Part shown: positions 12,053 to 22,926 of the stretch, piece after piece
Numbering within the stretch: position 1 is the first letter of the stretch
Layout: every line of letters starts with the position of its first letter
Assembly: GCA_000621185.1 (NCBI GenBank)
Contig: JHYZ01000016.1
Span: 1 to 64,000, forward strand
DNA: 64,000 bases
Direction of reading: 5' to 3'
From: Franconibacter pulveris DSM 19144
GTDB lineage: Bacteria > Pseudomonadota > Gammaproteobacteria > Enterobacterales > Enterobacteriaceae
Program-made: the position numbers and the translations under genes
Notes under the pieces: model-generated
Databases searched by the model: none
Told to the model about the DNA's origin: nothing
The model's input: only the letters and a program-made list of their open reading frames with translations

Positions 12053-14272
12053 ATTGCCTGCAACCAGCGATTCAAGCGGCAGCGGGTGACCAATCAGAAA
12101 CCCCTGCAGATAGTCGATGCCCAAAGACCGCACCAGTTCGCCCGTCGCCTCGTTCTCGACAAACTCCGCCACAATCTGCATCTTCTTCATGCGCGCCAGG
12201 TGGCACATCGACTCGACTATCTGGTAATCCAGGCTGCTGACCGCCAGGTTACGAATAAAGCTGCCGTCGATTTTCATCATGTCGGCGTCAATGTTTTTCA
12301 GGCGGGAATAACTTGCATAACCGGTGCCGAAATCGTCAATCGCAATCCGGCAGCCCATGGCGCGCAGCCGCTGCACATTCTGGTGCGTCTGTTCATAATG
12401 ACCAGGCGAGTTGCTTTCGGTTATCTCAAAAATGAGTTGCCATGCCTCTATCTGATAGCGTGTCAGCAGTGCATGAACCTCATTCGGAAAGAGGGTCCGG
12501 CACAGCGAAGAGGCAGTAAGATTAACGGCAAACCGACAGGCAGGCATTTTTTCACGCCATTTCGCCATAAAGGCCAGCGTATTTTCCAGCACCATGAGAT
12601 CGATCCGGGAGGAGAGGCCAAACTCCTGCGCCACCGGCAAAAACCGCTCCGGCAGAATAAGTTCGCCGTGCTTGCCCTGCATTCTTAGCAGCACTTCGTA
12701 GTAATCATCGCCCCGCGCACCTTCAATCGGCTGCGCCATAAGGACGAACTGATTGTGGTCCAGCGCATGTTGTAGCTCATTAAACATGTCTACTTTGCGC
12801 TTCACCGCTTGTTGAATATGGTTCGCCCCGCGATCCTGCACGCTTTCCGGCCGGTAAGTGACCAGCGACAGATCGGCCATCGTGCTCATTTCTCCTAACA
12901 GTAAATGCAGGTGCGTTACGGGCGTGCGGACAAAGCTATAGCTGATGCCCACCTGCGGCTGAAGCGGCATGCCATCCCACATAAAACGGAACTGCCTGAT
13001 ATGCTGCGCAAGCCTGTCGATTCGCTCCGGGTGCGACTCCGTTCGCAGGCGCAACACCATATCATGCCCGGAAAGCTGGTAGGTCAGCTCATCCCGCTCC
13101 ATAACTTCACGCAGCCAGGCCGCCATGCGCTGTTTGTAATAGACGCGCAGCATCAGCCCATAGTTTCGCCCCAACAGATCCAGTTCGGGAATACGTATAA
13201 AGCAGAGTATCGACCACGGCGTGTCGCCAAGATCGCGGCTGAGCGCCCGCAGGTTGGGCAGATGAAAAAGCGGATCGATCAGGGCAAGCCGCCTCCCCCG
13301 CTGATGCACAACCCGCTGGCGCGTGGAGGTGAGCGCCATAAAGATAATCACCAGCGAAAAGATGCCGTAGCTTGAGGAGTTAATCACCAACTGGAAGTTA
13401 TAGTCCGGCAACGGCGGAAAATAGCGGTAAAAGTAGTGGCATAACAGAACCAGCAACGGCGTCCATACCGTAATAACCAGAAAATAGCCGAAGCGCATGG
13501 CGCCCCACAGCATGAGCGGGAGTAATAGCGAAAGCGAATAGTTAGTGCTGAATATCGTCGAGTCCGGCCCCAGCGGCAGCAGCAGTAAAAGGAACAGCCC
13601 GCCGAGCAGCGCAAACCAGATGCCCAGTTCAGCTTTCGTTACGCGTTTGTCACACTGCGAGCGCATCTGGCTTACAAAAGCCTTGAGGTAACGAGGATGT
13701 CTTATCGCTCTGATAATAAGACAAAAAAGCGGGATCCCCGTCAGACACCCTACCAGCACAGCCTGATAGTTTACGAGCATCAGCAGGGTAAAAGGATTTT
13801 CTCCCATCAGCCGTACATGCTCATCATACAGGCCAAAGAAAGTGGCAAACTGATAAAAAAGGATAAAGACCGAGGCGTTAACAAACACCAGCCAGAAAAG
13901 GCGTTGTCCCGTGCATTTCGAATACCAGCCTGAAACAGGCGCCATGCGGGTGGCGAAAACCCGGTAGCCGCCCCAGCTAAGCAGGGCCGACAGCAGAAAG
14001 TGAATAACGATAATTAACACATCGCTTTTACAGCGAAAGGCGTGATAGTTCACCACCAGCCCCAGCACGATCCCGGGCAACGCCGCCCAGCCATAAAAGA
14101 GCAGCAAGGCGGTGACCAGCGCCAGCGGCAGGTAATAAAGCATTACCGGCACGCCATCAATTGACGTGATGGTATTGCACAGGCGGGCAAGCGGCAGCAG
14201 AACCAGCGGAAGTATTAAGGGCAATCCCCACCATTTCTGTTTGAACATGTTAAGTATTGTTTTCGGCTGCAT
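12050..14272 (-). CDS. pdeF: Cyclic-di-GMP phosphodiesterase PdeF (YfgF)
   Basis: 740-residue inner-membrane protein: a hydrophobic MASE1-type sensor region (about residues 1-310, some ten membrane segments), a degenerate GGDEF domain in which the signature position reads SGHDM, then an EAL domain. The EAL motif itself reads EVLLR, while the second motif DDFGTGYASYSRL and the catalytic-loop residues are kept, so phosphodiesterase activity is expected. It is the orthologue of E. coli YfgF, described as an anaerobic c-di-GMP phosphodiesterase. The ATG at 14270-14272 is preferred over a TTG 17 codons upstream. A perfect FNR box lies upstream. Confidence 0.88.
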   Translation of the reverse strand: MQPKTILNMFKQKWWGLPLILPLVLLPLARLCNTITSIDGVPVMLYYLPLALVTALLLFYGWAALPGIVLGLVVNYHAFRCKSDVLIIVIHFLLSALLSWGGYRVFATRMAPVSGWYSKCTGQRLFWLVFVNASVFILFYQFATFFGLYDEHVRLMGENPFTLLMLVNYQAVLVGCLTGIPLFCLIIRAIRHPRYLKAFVSQMRSQCDKRVTKAELGIWFALLGGLFLLLLLPLGPDSTIFSTNYSLSLLLPLMLWGAMRFGYFLVITVWTPLLVLLCHYFYRYFPPLPDYNFQLVINSSSYGIFSLVIIFMALTSTRQRVVHQRGRRLALIDPLFHLPNLRALSRDLGDTPWSILCFIRIPELDLLGRNYGLMLRVYYKQRMAAWLREVMERDELTYQLSGHDMVLRLRTESHPERIDRLAQHIRQFRFMWDGMPLQPQVGISYSFVRTPVTHLHLLLGEMSTMADLSLVTYRPESVQDRGANHIQQAVKRKVDMFNELQHALDHNQFVLMAQPIEGARGDDYYEVLLRMQGKHGELILPERFLPVAQEFGLSSRIDLMVLENTLAFMAKWREKMPACRFAVNLTASSLCRTLFPNEVHALLTRYQIEAWQLIFEITESNSPGHYEQTHQNVQRLRAMGCRIAIDDFGTGYASYSRLKNIDADMMKIDGSFIRNLAVSSLDYQIVESMCHLARMKKMQIVAEFVENEATGELVRSLGIDYLQGFLIGHPLPLESLVAGN

Positions 14273-14623
14273 AGATGCTCGATTAAAACCCCTCGTCCAT
14301 AAGGTGTTTAGGCAGGCATCCAACCTGGCCGGAAGTTCCCGCCGTCTGCGGCGACAGAGACGGAATGGAGTGAAATTTTAGTTAAGGAAAGCAATTAATA
14401 ATTGATATATATCAATTTATTTGTTGTCCCTGGGTTTTATCTACTGACTTATATTGATCTAAACGGAATATATTTATTTAACTAATGCCAAATATCTTTT
14501 TAATAACAGCCAGTAATCATCAGTTGACGGATTTTTACATGATGAAGAATTGACCTGTCTGTCACGCTGTGCCTTAATAGCAACGTCGCCCGCAGCTGCC
14601 GGGCAAACCTGAAGGATACTGGT
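14273..14623. other. Divergent intergenic region pdeF / yfgG
   Basis: The 351 bp between the divergent starts is AT-rich in its middle (about 14385-14510) and holds the FNR box at 14402-14415. No open frame here looks like a gene. Confidence 0.6.
14402..14415. promoter_or_regulatory. FNR box upstream of pdeF
   Basis: TTGATATATATCAA is a perfect match to the FNR consensus TTGAT-N4-ATCAA. It lies 130 bp before the pdeF start and about 208 bp before yfgG. FNR activation of yfgF is reported in E. coli, so anaerobic induction of pdeF is likely; an effect on yfgG is possible. Confidence 0.8.
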
Positions 14624-14824
14624 GTGACACAGGCCACCTCCCCCTTACGAATACGAAAACGACACCGTTTTAACAGCCGCATGACCCGCATTGTGCTGCT
14701 TATCAGCTTCCTCTTCCTCTTTGGCCGCTTTGTCTATTCCGCTGTAGGCGCATGGTATCACTACCAGGACAAAGTTCAGGCACAGCAATCCAGTCTGACT
14801 ATCGAAACTACGTCGCCACGCTAA
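14624..14824 (+). CDS. yfgG: Small inner-membrane protein YfgG
   Basis: 66 residues, orthologue of E. coli YfgG (63 residues). A basic N-terminus (RIRKRHRFNSRMTR, cytosolic by the positive-inside rule) precedes a single membrane segment at about residues 22-42 and a short polar C-terminal tail. GTG at 14624-14626 is chosen because it follows a GAAGGA ribosome site and gives the conserved MTQATS start. The precise biochemical function is not known from sequence. Confidence 0.85.
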   Translation: MTQATSPLRIRKRHRFNSRMTRIVLLISFLFLFGRFVYSAVGAWYHYQDKVQAQQSSLTIETTSPR

Positions 14825-15184
14825 TCGCTATTCTACCCTGAGTTGACACTGCCCGAGCGGCGCGGTGGGATTATTTTCGCCTTTAGTGATGCTTAATGTA
14901 CAAGATTTAACCTGTTACGACCAAAGACAAGGCCGTGTGGAAGCCATAACCTGTCTGGCTTGCTGGTTGCATTAATCAGGGCAATAAAACCTGAGCGGCA
15001 GACGCGGCGTGTTTAATCTCAGAGACTCCCTTTATTCGCCATGCCGGACGCTGGAATTATCGGGTTTATATACCTGTTTTTACCGCCTGTTAATAAAGCA
15101 AAATAATATCCAATTTTCTTCGGATTAATAAAAAACCCTCCGCACCGCAGAGGGCTTTAATGACGTTATCAGGAAATAAAAAAG
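14825..15184. other. Gene-free spacer before the decayed toxin-antitoxin module
   Basis: No coding frame, tRNA or recognisable RNA is seen in these 360 bp. The only structured element is the hairpin at 15129-15155. The region corresponds to a syntenic breakpoint between yfgG and guaA. Confidence 0.5.
15129..15155 (-). terminator. Terminator-like hairpin after the toxin remnant
   Basis: CCCTC at 15136-15140 pairs with GAGGG at 15150-15154; read on the reverse strand it is followed by six Ts. It lies downstream of the decayed toxin gene and may be its old terminator. Confidence 0.6.
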
Positions 15185-15191
15185 GTTGATA

Positions 15192-15434
15192 TCAGGCCAT
15201 TATCAGACGCTTAAACAGCAACTGCTGGACATCCTGCCGATATGCCAGGATAACATGCGCGGTCGCTAAGGTTTCGTCTACGGAATACAAAACCCGATAG
15301 CCCTTAACATGGTTAACCCCTGCAACCTGGCGCAGCCAATTTTCAGCTGTTCAGGGTAAATCTGCGATAACCGGGCATGGCTCAATATCAACGTGGAACA
15401 GGGACGGCGTTATTTTGTCGATATAGTGCTTAAA
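15192..15434 (-). pseudogene. RelE/ParE-type toxin remnant
   Basis: The reverse strand reads AENWLRQVAGVNHVKGYRV then LYSVDETLATAHVILAYRQD and ends QQLLFKRLIMA with a stop at 15192-15194. The pattern (basic GYR-V-LY-VDE, then a hydrophobic strand and a short charged C-terminus) is that of the second half of RelE/ParE-superfamily mRNA-interferase or gyrase toxins. The same frame has an internal TGA at 15351-15353 and no start codon with a ribosome site, so the gene is broken. It lies just downstream of a Phd/YefM-like antitoxin, the usual order. Confidence 0.65.
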
Positions 15435-15595
15435 CGTAAGCGTGTACCCAAACCAAGGGTGTTTTCCCGTTCCTGCTTATGTTCACTGGACTCTATAACA
15501 TAAGCAGGCGCACCATTTTGTGTGACCAGAATAGGTGCGGACAGATCAAGCGTTGCTGCGTTCTTTTTAACGTAGCTGATTGTCGCTATTTTCAT
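15410..15595 (-). CDS. Phd/YefM-type antitoxin, probably truncated
   Basis: 61 residues beginning MKIATISYVKKNAATLDLSA, followed by PILVTQNGAPAYVIESSEHK, which is the DNA-binding fold of Phd/YefM antitoxins (they repress their own promoter and neutralise a cognate toxin). Family members are usually 75-95 residues long; here the toxin-binding C-terminal tail stops early after a likely frameshift, in the same stretch where the toxin start should be. DNA binding may persist, but neutralising function is doubtful. Confidence 0.6.
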   Translation of the reverse strand: MKIATISYVKKNAATLDLSAPILVTQNGAPAYVIESSEHKQERENTLGLGTRLRLSTISTK

Positions 15596-15716
15596 GATTT
15601 GTCCGCCTGATGGCCATTAACAGAGGCCTTATTAAGATAACCAACCAGAGCGCATGTAAATCCTGTTCCTCTGCAAACAGGAACGGTGCGCTACAAAAAT
15701 ACCGAATGCAGATAAA

Positions 15717-15750
15717 GAAAAACCCTCTGTATAAACAGAGGGTTATATTT
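15717..15750 (-). terminator. guaBA terminator
   Basis: AACCCTCTGT at 15721-15730 pairs with ACAGAGGGTT at 15735-15744 and, on the reverse strand, is followed by a T-run. It lies about 40 bp past the guaA stop. Confidence 0.85.
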
Positions 15751-15788
15751 ACTTTCACCTGCTCATGAAAACACAGGAAGGGTTCTGA

Positions 15789-17366
15789 TTATTCCCACTC
15801 GATCGTCGCTGGCGGCTTGCCGCTGATGTCATACACCACGCGGGAAATGCCGTTCACTTCATTGATGATGCGGTTGGAAACGCGGCCCAGGAAATCGTAC
15901 GGCAGGTGCGCCCAGTGCGCGGTCATGAAGTCGATGGTTTCGACCGCGCGCAGAGAAACGACCCAGTCATATTTACGGCCATCACCCATCACGCCAACAG
16001 AGCGAACCGGCAGGAAGACGGTGAACGCCTGGCTGACTTTGTTATAGAGATCGGCGCGGCGCAGCTCGTCGATGAAGATAGCGTCGGCGCGACGCAGCAG
16101 GTCGCAATACTCTTTCTTCACTTCGCCCAGCACGCGAACGCCGAGGCCCGGCCCCGGGAACGGATGGCGATAAAGCATGTCGTACGGCAGGCCCAGCTCA
16201 AGACCAATCTTACGCACTTCGTCTTTGAACAGCTCTTTCAGCGGCTCAACGAGGCCCATCTTCATCTCTTTCGGCAGACCGCCTACGTTGTGGTGAGATT
16301 TGATAACGTGCGCTTTGCCGGTCGCGGACGCGGCGGATTCAATCACATCCGGATAGATGGTGCCCTGCGCCAGCCATTTCACATCTTCAAGTTTCAGCGC
16401 TTCTTCGTCGAACACTTCAACAAAGACGCGGCCGATGATTTTACGCTTCGCTTCCGGGTCATTTTCGCCCGCCAACGCTTCCAGGAAGCGCGCTTCCGCC
16501 GGCACGTGAACAATATTCAGCCCAAAATGGTCGCCGAACATGTCCATCACCTGCTCAGCTTCATTCAGGCGCAGCAGGCCGTTGTCCACGAATACGCAGG
16601 TCAGACGGTCGCCGATGGCGCGATGCAGCAGCATCGCGGTAACGGAAGAATCCACGCCGCCGGAGAGACCGAGGATAACTTTATCGTTACCCACCTGCAG
16701 GCGGATGCGCTCAACCGCGTCGTCGATAATTTTTGCCGGCGTCCACAGCGCTTCACACTGACAAATATCGCGCACGAAGCGCTCCAGCATGCGCAGGCCC
16801 TGGCGGGTGTGGGTCACTTCCGGATGGAACTGCACGCCGTAGAAACGTTTTTCTTCGTTAGCCATAATGGCGAACGGGCAGGTCTCGGTGCTGGCGACGG
16901 TCACGAAATCGGACGGAATGGCGGTCACTTTGTCGCCGTGGCTCATCCACACGTCCAGCAGCGGGTTGCCGCTCGCGCTCAGCGCGTCTTCAATACCATG
17001 AATCAGCGCGCTGTCGGTTTTCACCTCTACCTGCGCATAACCGAACTCACGCTCGTTAGAGCCTTCAACATGGCCGCCGAGTTGCATCGCCATGGTCTGC
17101 ATGCCATAGCAAACGCCCAGCACCGGCACGCCTGCTTCAAAAACATACTGCGGCGCGCGCGGGCTGTTCTCTTCGGTGGTGCTTTCCGGGCCGCCGGAAA
17201 GAATAATCCCGTTCGGGTTAAACTCACGAATCTGTGCTTCAGTGACATCCCACGCCCAAAGTTCGCAGTAAACGCCCAGTTCACGCACGCGGCGGGCAAC
17301 CAGCTGCGTATACTGCGAGCCGAAATCAAGAATGAGAATGCGATGTTTATGGATATTTTCCGTCAT
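15789..17366 (-). CDS. guaA: GMP synthase (glutamine-hydrolysing)
   Basis: 525 residues as in E. coli. It aminates XMP to GMP using glutamine and ATP. The N-terminal class I glutamine amidotransferase has the nucleophile region GVCYGMQ and the His/Glu region FHPEVTHT; the synthetase part has the pyrophosphate loop [12 protein letters not shown]; the C-terminal dimerisation domain ends PPATIEWE. The start [16 protein letters not shown] is at 17364-17366; 16 further codons are open upstream but not conserved. It follows guaB by 64 bp, which contain a GC hairpin at 17402-17424. Confidence 0.97.
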   Translation of the reverse strand: MTENIHKHRILILDFGSQYTQLVARRVRELGVYCELWAWDVTEAQIREFNPNGIILSGGPESTTEENSPRAPQYVFEAGVPVLGVCYGMQTMAMQLGGHVEGSNEREFGYAQVEVKTDSALIHGIEDALSASGNPLLDVWMSHGDKVTAIPSDFVTVASTETCPFAIMANEEKRFYGVQFHPEVTHTRQGLRMLERFVRDICQCEALWTPAKIIDDAVERIRLQVGNDKVILGLSGGVDSSVTAMLLHRAIGDRLTCVFVDNGLLRLNEAEQVMDMFGDHFGLNIVHVPAEARFLEALAGENDPEAKRKIIGRVFVEVFDEEALKLEDVKWLAQGTIYPDVIESAASATGKAHVIKSHHNVGGLPKEMKMGLVEPLKELFKDEVRKIGLELGLPYDMLYRHPFPGPGLGVRVLGEVKKEYCDLLRRADAIFIDELRRADLYNKVSQAFTVFLPVRSVGVMGDGRKYDWVVSLRAVETIDFMTAHWAHLPYDFLGRVSNRIINEVNGISRVVYDISGKPPATIEWE

Positions 17367-17430
17367 TGACGCTAATTCCGAGGCAAGTGCATTAAAGTAA
17401 ATCGCCCGGCGCATGGCCGGGCGAGGAAAA

Positions 17431-18897
<1,467 letters not shown>

Positions 18898-18988
18898 GGG
18901 CAATATCTCAACCTGGGGTGAATGAGAACAGATAAAATATTGCCGCGGCATTATACAGAGCGTAACCGATTGCTTCCACATTTTTTTA

Positions 18989-19004
18989 CGTTAAACGCTT
19001 GCGA
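18989..19004 (-). promoter_or_regulatory. PurR operator of guaBA
   Basis: On the reverse strand TCGCAAGCGTTTAACG fits the PurR consensus (GCAANCGNTTNC) and sits in the guaB-xseA divergent region at the position expected for the guaBA operator. Confidence 0.7.
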
Positions 19005-19067
19005 TTGAACTGAACGGCGTTACTATCGACTCATTAACCCGCTGATTTAGAATTTGATCCAGCTCAC

Positions 19068-20441
19068 ATGTTACCCACGCAAAATTCCGGAATTTTTACC
19101 GTCAGCCGCCTGAATCAGACGGTCCGCCTGCTGCTGGAACAGGAGATGGGCCAGGTCTGGATAAGCGGCGAAATTTCTAATTTCACCCAGCCCGCCTCCG
19201 GGCACTGGTACTTCACGCTAAAAGACGATTCAGCGCAGGTACGCTGCGCGATGTTTCGCAACAGCAACCGCCGCGTTACTTTCCGGCCTCAGCACGGCCA
19301 GCAGGTGCTGGTGCGGGCTAACATCACGCTTTATGAGCCGCGCGGCGACTACCAGATAATCGTCGAGAGCATGCAGCCTGCGGGCGAAGGGCTTTTGCAG
19401 CAGCGCTACGAGCAGCTTAAGCAGCGCCTCGCCGCGGAAGGCCTCTTTGACCAGAGCCTGAAAAAACCGCTCCCCTCCCCGGCCCGCCAGGTGGGCGTCA
19501 TTACGTCGAAAACCGGCGCGGCGCTGCATGATGTGCTGCACGTGCTGCAACGCCGCGACCCGTCGCTGCCGGTGGTTATCTACCCAACGGCCGTACAGGG
19601 CGACGATGCGCCGGGGCAAATTGTGCGCGCCATTGAGCTTGCCAACCGCCGGGATGAGTGCGACGTGCTGATCGTCGGGCGCGGCGGCGGCTCGCTGGAA
19701 GATTTGTGGAGCTTTAACGACGAACGCGTGGCGCGAGCAATTTTCGCCAGCCGCATTCCCATCGTCAGCGCCGTCGGCCATGAAACTGACGTAACCATCG
19801 CCGACTTTGTCGCCGACCTGCGCGCTCCGACCCCTTCTGCGGCAGCGGAGATAGTCAGCCGCAACCAGCTTGAACTGCTGCGCCAGATCCAGTCGCAGCA
19901 GCAAAGGCTGGAGATGGCGATGGATTATTTTCTTGCAAGCAATAACCAGCGTTTCACGCGCTTGCAGCATCGTCTGCAACAGCAGCACCCGCAACTGCGG
20001 CTGGCCCGCCAGCAGACTGAACTGGTGCGTCTGAAGCAGCGCCTTGATACGGCGATAGACGCCCGCCTGCGGCGCGCTTCACTGCATCAGCAGCGGCTCT
20101 CTCAACGCCTCTCTCAGCACATGCCGCTGCCGCGCATTCATCGTCTGCAGACCCGCCTGCAGCAGCACGAATATCGCCTGTCGCAGGCGCTGAGCGCAAG
20201 ACTAGGCGCTTCCCGCGAACGCTTCGGTACGCTTGCCGCGCACCTGGAGGCGGTAAGCCCGCTCGCGACACTCGCGCGCGGCTATAGCGTCACGCAGGCG
20301 GCGGACGGCAAGCTGCTTAAGCAAACGCGACAGGTTCAGGCGGGCGACAAGCTCACCACTCGTCTTGCGGATGGCATAGTGGAAAGCCAGGTAACCGCCA
20401 TCGCGCCGATAAAAAAACCGCGTAAACCCAAAAGCGCCTGA
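19068..20441 (+). CDS. xseA: Exodeoxyribonuclease VII large subunit
   Basis: 457 residues (456 in E. coli). With XseB it degrades single-stranded DNA from both ends. An N-terminal OB fold ([19 protein letters not shown]) precedes the catalytic region ([64 protein letters not shown]) and a long coiled-coil of glutamine/arginine-rich helices (about 270-400) that binds XseB. It is divergent from guaB; the ATG start is the conserved one. The coiled coil is the least conserved part, as usual. Confidence 0.96.
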   Translation: MLPTQNSGIFTVSRLNQTVRLLLEQEMGQVWISGEISNFTQPASGHWYFTLKDDSAQVRCAMFRNSNRRVTFRPQHGQQVLVRANITLYEPRGDYQIIVESMQPAGEGLLQQRYEQLKQRLAAEGLFDQSLKKPLPSPARQVGVITSKTGAALHDVLHVLQRRDPSLPVVIYPTAVQGDDAPGQIVRAIELANRRDECDVLIVGRGGGSLEDLWSFNDERVARAIFASRIPIVSAVGHETDVTIADFVADLRAPTPSAAAEIVSRNQLELLRQIQSQQQRLEMAMDYFLASNNQRFTRLQHRLQQQHPQLRLARQQTELVRLKQRLDTAIDARLRRASLHQQRLSQRLSQHMPLPRIHRLQTRLQQHEYRLSQALSARLGASRERFGTLAAHLEAVSPLATLARGYSVTQAADGKLLKQTRQVQAGDKLTTRLADGIVESQVTAIAPIKKPRKPKSA

Positions 20442-20515
20442 CGCTCCGGCGCTTCGCCAACTATACTGCTGCTGTTCCTTTTTTAATCGGCTTTTCCCGC
20501 CAGAAGGAGAGCAGC

Positions 20516-21541
20516 ATGATCCAATCCCGTTATCCCACCGTTATTCCTCCCTATATCCTTCGCCGTATTATCGACCACGGCAACGAACATCAGCAGCGCT
20601 ACGCGCGCCAGACGCTAACCCATGTACAGACGCTGATGGCCGAAGGCCATGCCAAACCCCATGCCCCGCAGGCTGTCGCCAGGGGCGAGCTCATCCGGGA
20701 TATTTATGATGCAAATAACACCCAGTCTCTGCCGGGCGAATCGGTGCGCAAAGAAGGCCAGCCCTCAAATGGCGACGTGGCGGTAGACGAGGCGTATGAC
20801 TATCTGGGCGTAACGCATGAATTCTTCTGGAAAATTTATCAGCGCGATTCGCTGGATAACAAGGGGCTGGTGCTCAGCGGCACGGTGCATTACGGCGAGG
20901 AGTACCAGAACGCCTTCTGGAACGGCCAGCAGATGGTGTTTGGCGACGGTGACGGCGAGATTTTCAACCGTTTTACCATCGCCATTGACGTGGTCGCCCA
21001 TGAGCTCAGCCACGGCGTTACTGAAACCGAAGCCGGGCTGATTTATTTTGAGCAAGCCGGCGCGCTGAATGAATCGCTCTCAGATGTCTTTGGCTCGCTG
21101 GTTAAACAGTACCACCTTGGACAAACGGCGACGGAAGCAGACTGGATCATCGGCGAAGGATTGCTTGCAGAAGGAATTAACGGCAAAGGGTTGCGCTCAA
21201 TGTCAGCGCCGGGCACCGCTTATGACGATCCGCTGCTGGGAAAAGATCCGCAACCGGCTCATATGAATGATTTTATAAAAACCCGGGAAGATAACGGCGG
21301 CGTACACCTGAACTCAGGCATCCCTAACCATGCATTTTATCTTGCAGCTACCGCGCTGGGCGGCTATGCCTGGGAGAAGGCGGGCTATGCCTGGTATGAC
21401 ACGGTATGTGACCGCTCACTTGCACAAAACGCCGATTTTGCCGCCTTCGCCCGCCTGACTATAGAGCATGGCGGCACACGTTCCGGCAGCAGCGTGGCTA
21501 ATGCGATTGAAGCGGCCTGGAAACAGGTGGGAGTATTGTAA
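20516..21541 (+). CDS. Protealysin-type M4 metallopeptidase
   Basis: 341 residues. Thermolysin-family zinc protease of the short-propeptide protealysin group. The propeptide (about 1-50) carries the PPY motif at residues 11-13. HELSH at 162-166 and ALNESLSD (Glu186) supply the zinc ligands and catalytic glutamate; the C-terminal domain shows GGVHLNSGIPNHAF. No signal peptide is present; protealysin of Serratia likewise lacks one. Its stop overlaps the next gene (TAATG), which encodes an emfourin-like inhibitor. E. coli K-12 has no counterpart at this locus, so the pair is accessory. Substrates are unknown here. Confidence 0.92.
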   Translation: MIQSRYPTVIPPYILRRIIDHGNEHQQRYARQTLTHVQTLMAEGHAKPHAPQAVARGELIRDIYDANNTQSLPGESVRKEGQPSNGDVAVDEAYDYLGVTHEFFWKIYQRDSLDNKGLVLSGTVHYGEEYQNAFWNGQQMVFGDGDGEIFNRFTIAIDVVAHELSHGVTETEAGLIYFEQAGALNESLSDVFGSLVKQYHLGQTATEADWIIGEGLLAEGINGKGLRSMSAPGTAYDDPLLGKDPQPAHMNDFIKTREDNGGVHLNSGIPNHAFYLAATALGGYAWEKAGYAWYDTVCDRSLAQNADFAAFARLTIEHGGTRSGSSVANAIEAAWKQVGVL

Positions 21542-21894
21542 TGAACGAGTTGCCGACGCTGACGGACGATGCCGTCATTGAGCTGGCGCGAGAAGGCGGC
21601 GTGGCGTTTATTCCCCGCCTGAGCGGGCTGAGGCGAATTATTCTCGCCCAGCTTAATGAAGCGCAGCGCCAGCGCATAGTGAATATTCTGCAGCAGACCT
21701 TACCGGTAGCGAAGCCGCCCGGCGAGCCCGATTCACCGGGCCGCGGCGACCAGCGTTATTACCGCATCCAGATAACCTGGACGCACCATAACAGCGCCCA
21801 TTACGCCGACGTTATTGTCCTGGTGCCGGAAACAAAAGCGCCGCCAGAGCTGGAAGAGCTGTGGCGGCGCGGCGAAGATTGCGTCTGCGATTAG
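21541..21894 (+). CDS. Emfourin-like protealysin inhibitor
   Basis: 117 residues, no signal peptide. It begins MNELPTLTDDAVIELAREGG and has the FIPRLSGLRRIIL segment and a YYRIQITW strand typical of emfourins, small proteins that bind the active site of protealysin-like M4 peptidases. The gene overlaps the protease stop by one base, so inhibitor and protease are made together, which fits control of a cytosolic protease. The C-terminus (RRGEDCVCD) overlaps the convergent yfgJ by 4 bp. Family membership is by recognised pattern and context, not by search. Confidence 0.82.
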   Translation: MNELPTLTDDAVIELAREGGVAFIPRLSGLRRIILAQLNEAQRQRIVNILQQTLPVAKPPGEPDSPGRGDQRYYRIQITWTHHNSAHYADVIVLVPETKAPPELEELWRRGEDCVCD

Positions 21895-22112
21895 CGTGGG
21901 GCAGGCTGCCAGTCAACGCGTTTTTTTGAAATAAGGCCGTGGCCGTTCTGACAGAAGTAGTCGACCGCGCCACAGGCCTTCAGCACCTCAAGCGGCTGGT
22001 GGCAGTCAGGGCAACGCGGCTCCAGCTGGAAATCTTTATCGCACGTGGCGCAGTGTGCGCCGCCTGCTGTCTGCTCCAGCGGCTGGCGGCAATCAGGACA
22101 GATGGTTTCCAT
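21891..22112 (-). CDS. yfgJ: Zinc-ribbon protein YfgJ
   Basis: 73 residues, orthologue of E. coli YfgJ (71 residues). Two zinc ribbons are visible: CPDCRQPLEQTAGGAHCATC at residues 5-24 and CPDCHQPLEVLKACGAVDYF beginning at residue 34, plus a CQNGH at the end. Function is unknown. The ATG at 22110-22112 has a strong AAGGAGG ribosome site. In E. coli it sits next to der, so the accessory cassette at 22.2-24.5 kb was inserted between these two genes. Confidence 0.88.
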   Translation of the reverse strand: METICPDCRQPLEQTAGGAHCATCDKDFQLEPRCPDCHQPLEVLKACGAVDYFCQNGHGLISKKRVDWQPAPR

Positions 22113-22926
22113 AACGCCTCCTTATTGGCTTAACGCTCTCTTTAAGCGCGCTTCCCGCGCCATCGCACGGGAAACCGTGGCTTATTTGCCTTCTTAATGT
22201 GAAAAACAAATAAGATCCTATTGGTTGTTTTAAAAGGAATTAACCACTTATCACATTGATTGTGCACACCTTTGTGCACACGAAACGGGGAAGTGCTTAA
22301 CTATTTGCACAATGATCAACCAGCGAGACTTACTCAATCCTACGCATATTGATGACGAAAATCACTACCAGTGATCAAGCAATTACGTACTTTTTAGCGT
22401 ACTGCTGCGTATTGATGTCCACCCTATTTAAAGCGCATCCCGACCACATATTTCACGCAGCTGTAGATCGGATAATATCGCAGCAAGGGTGCAACTTTAC
22501 TTAGCCGGCGGGGAAATATTTTGCTCAGCTTTTTTTCTGCGCACTACCAAAAAAGCGGATCTTTCCGGATCAGGTAATACCCGATTTTGCGCAATATAAA
22601 ACCAAGCTTTGACACGGGCTGTAGCCTCATTTTAACTGTTCTGCGCACTTGAGGCTTGCGCATAGATTTTCTGTTTTTTTGCGCAGTGGAGTTTTTTAAT
22701 CTCACGGGTGCAAAAATTCTACCCAAGCGAGCCGCCACACAGGTTATGGCTTCCAGAGATTTTCCTTTCCCCTCCCACCAGCTTTTGGCAACCCGCATCA
22801 ATAGACCGCGCCATACCATCACCCACGCAAATGATGGTTAATTCATGCAAATCAATCATTACATTTACACAACTTGTTGCGCGGTATGGTTAACCGAATT
22901 TCATACAGCAACAAGGGGTTACCCCA
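22113..22926. other. AT-rich gene-free leader of the T6SS cassette
   Basis: These 814 bp are visibly poorer in GC than their flanks and have no frame that looks like a gene. They hold a direct repeat TGTGCACAC (22261-22269 and 22273-22281), several GCGCA-containing motifs between 22530 and 22690 and runs of T. The hcp promoter must lie in the last 150 bp. The region looks like acquired DNA and may hold decayed sequence. Confidence 0.5.

Noticed and set aside
15567..15758. 63-codon reverse frame overlapping the antitoxin start
   Set aside because: It runs through the guaBA terminator and has no ribosome site or motif.
15906..17369. 487-codon forward open frame opposite guaA
   Set aside because: Antisense shadow; the guaA frame is conserved end to end.
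22544..22822. 92-codon reverse frame in the leader of the Hcp islet
   Set aside because: Basic, no recognised motif, no good ribosome site; composition follows the AT-rich spacer.
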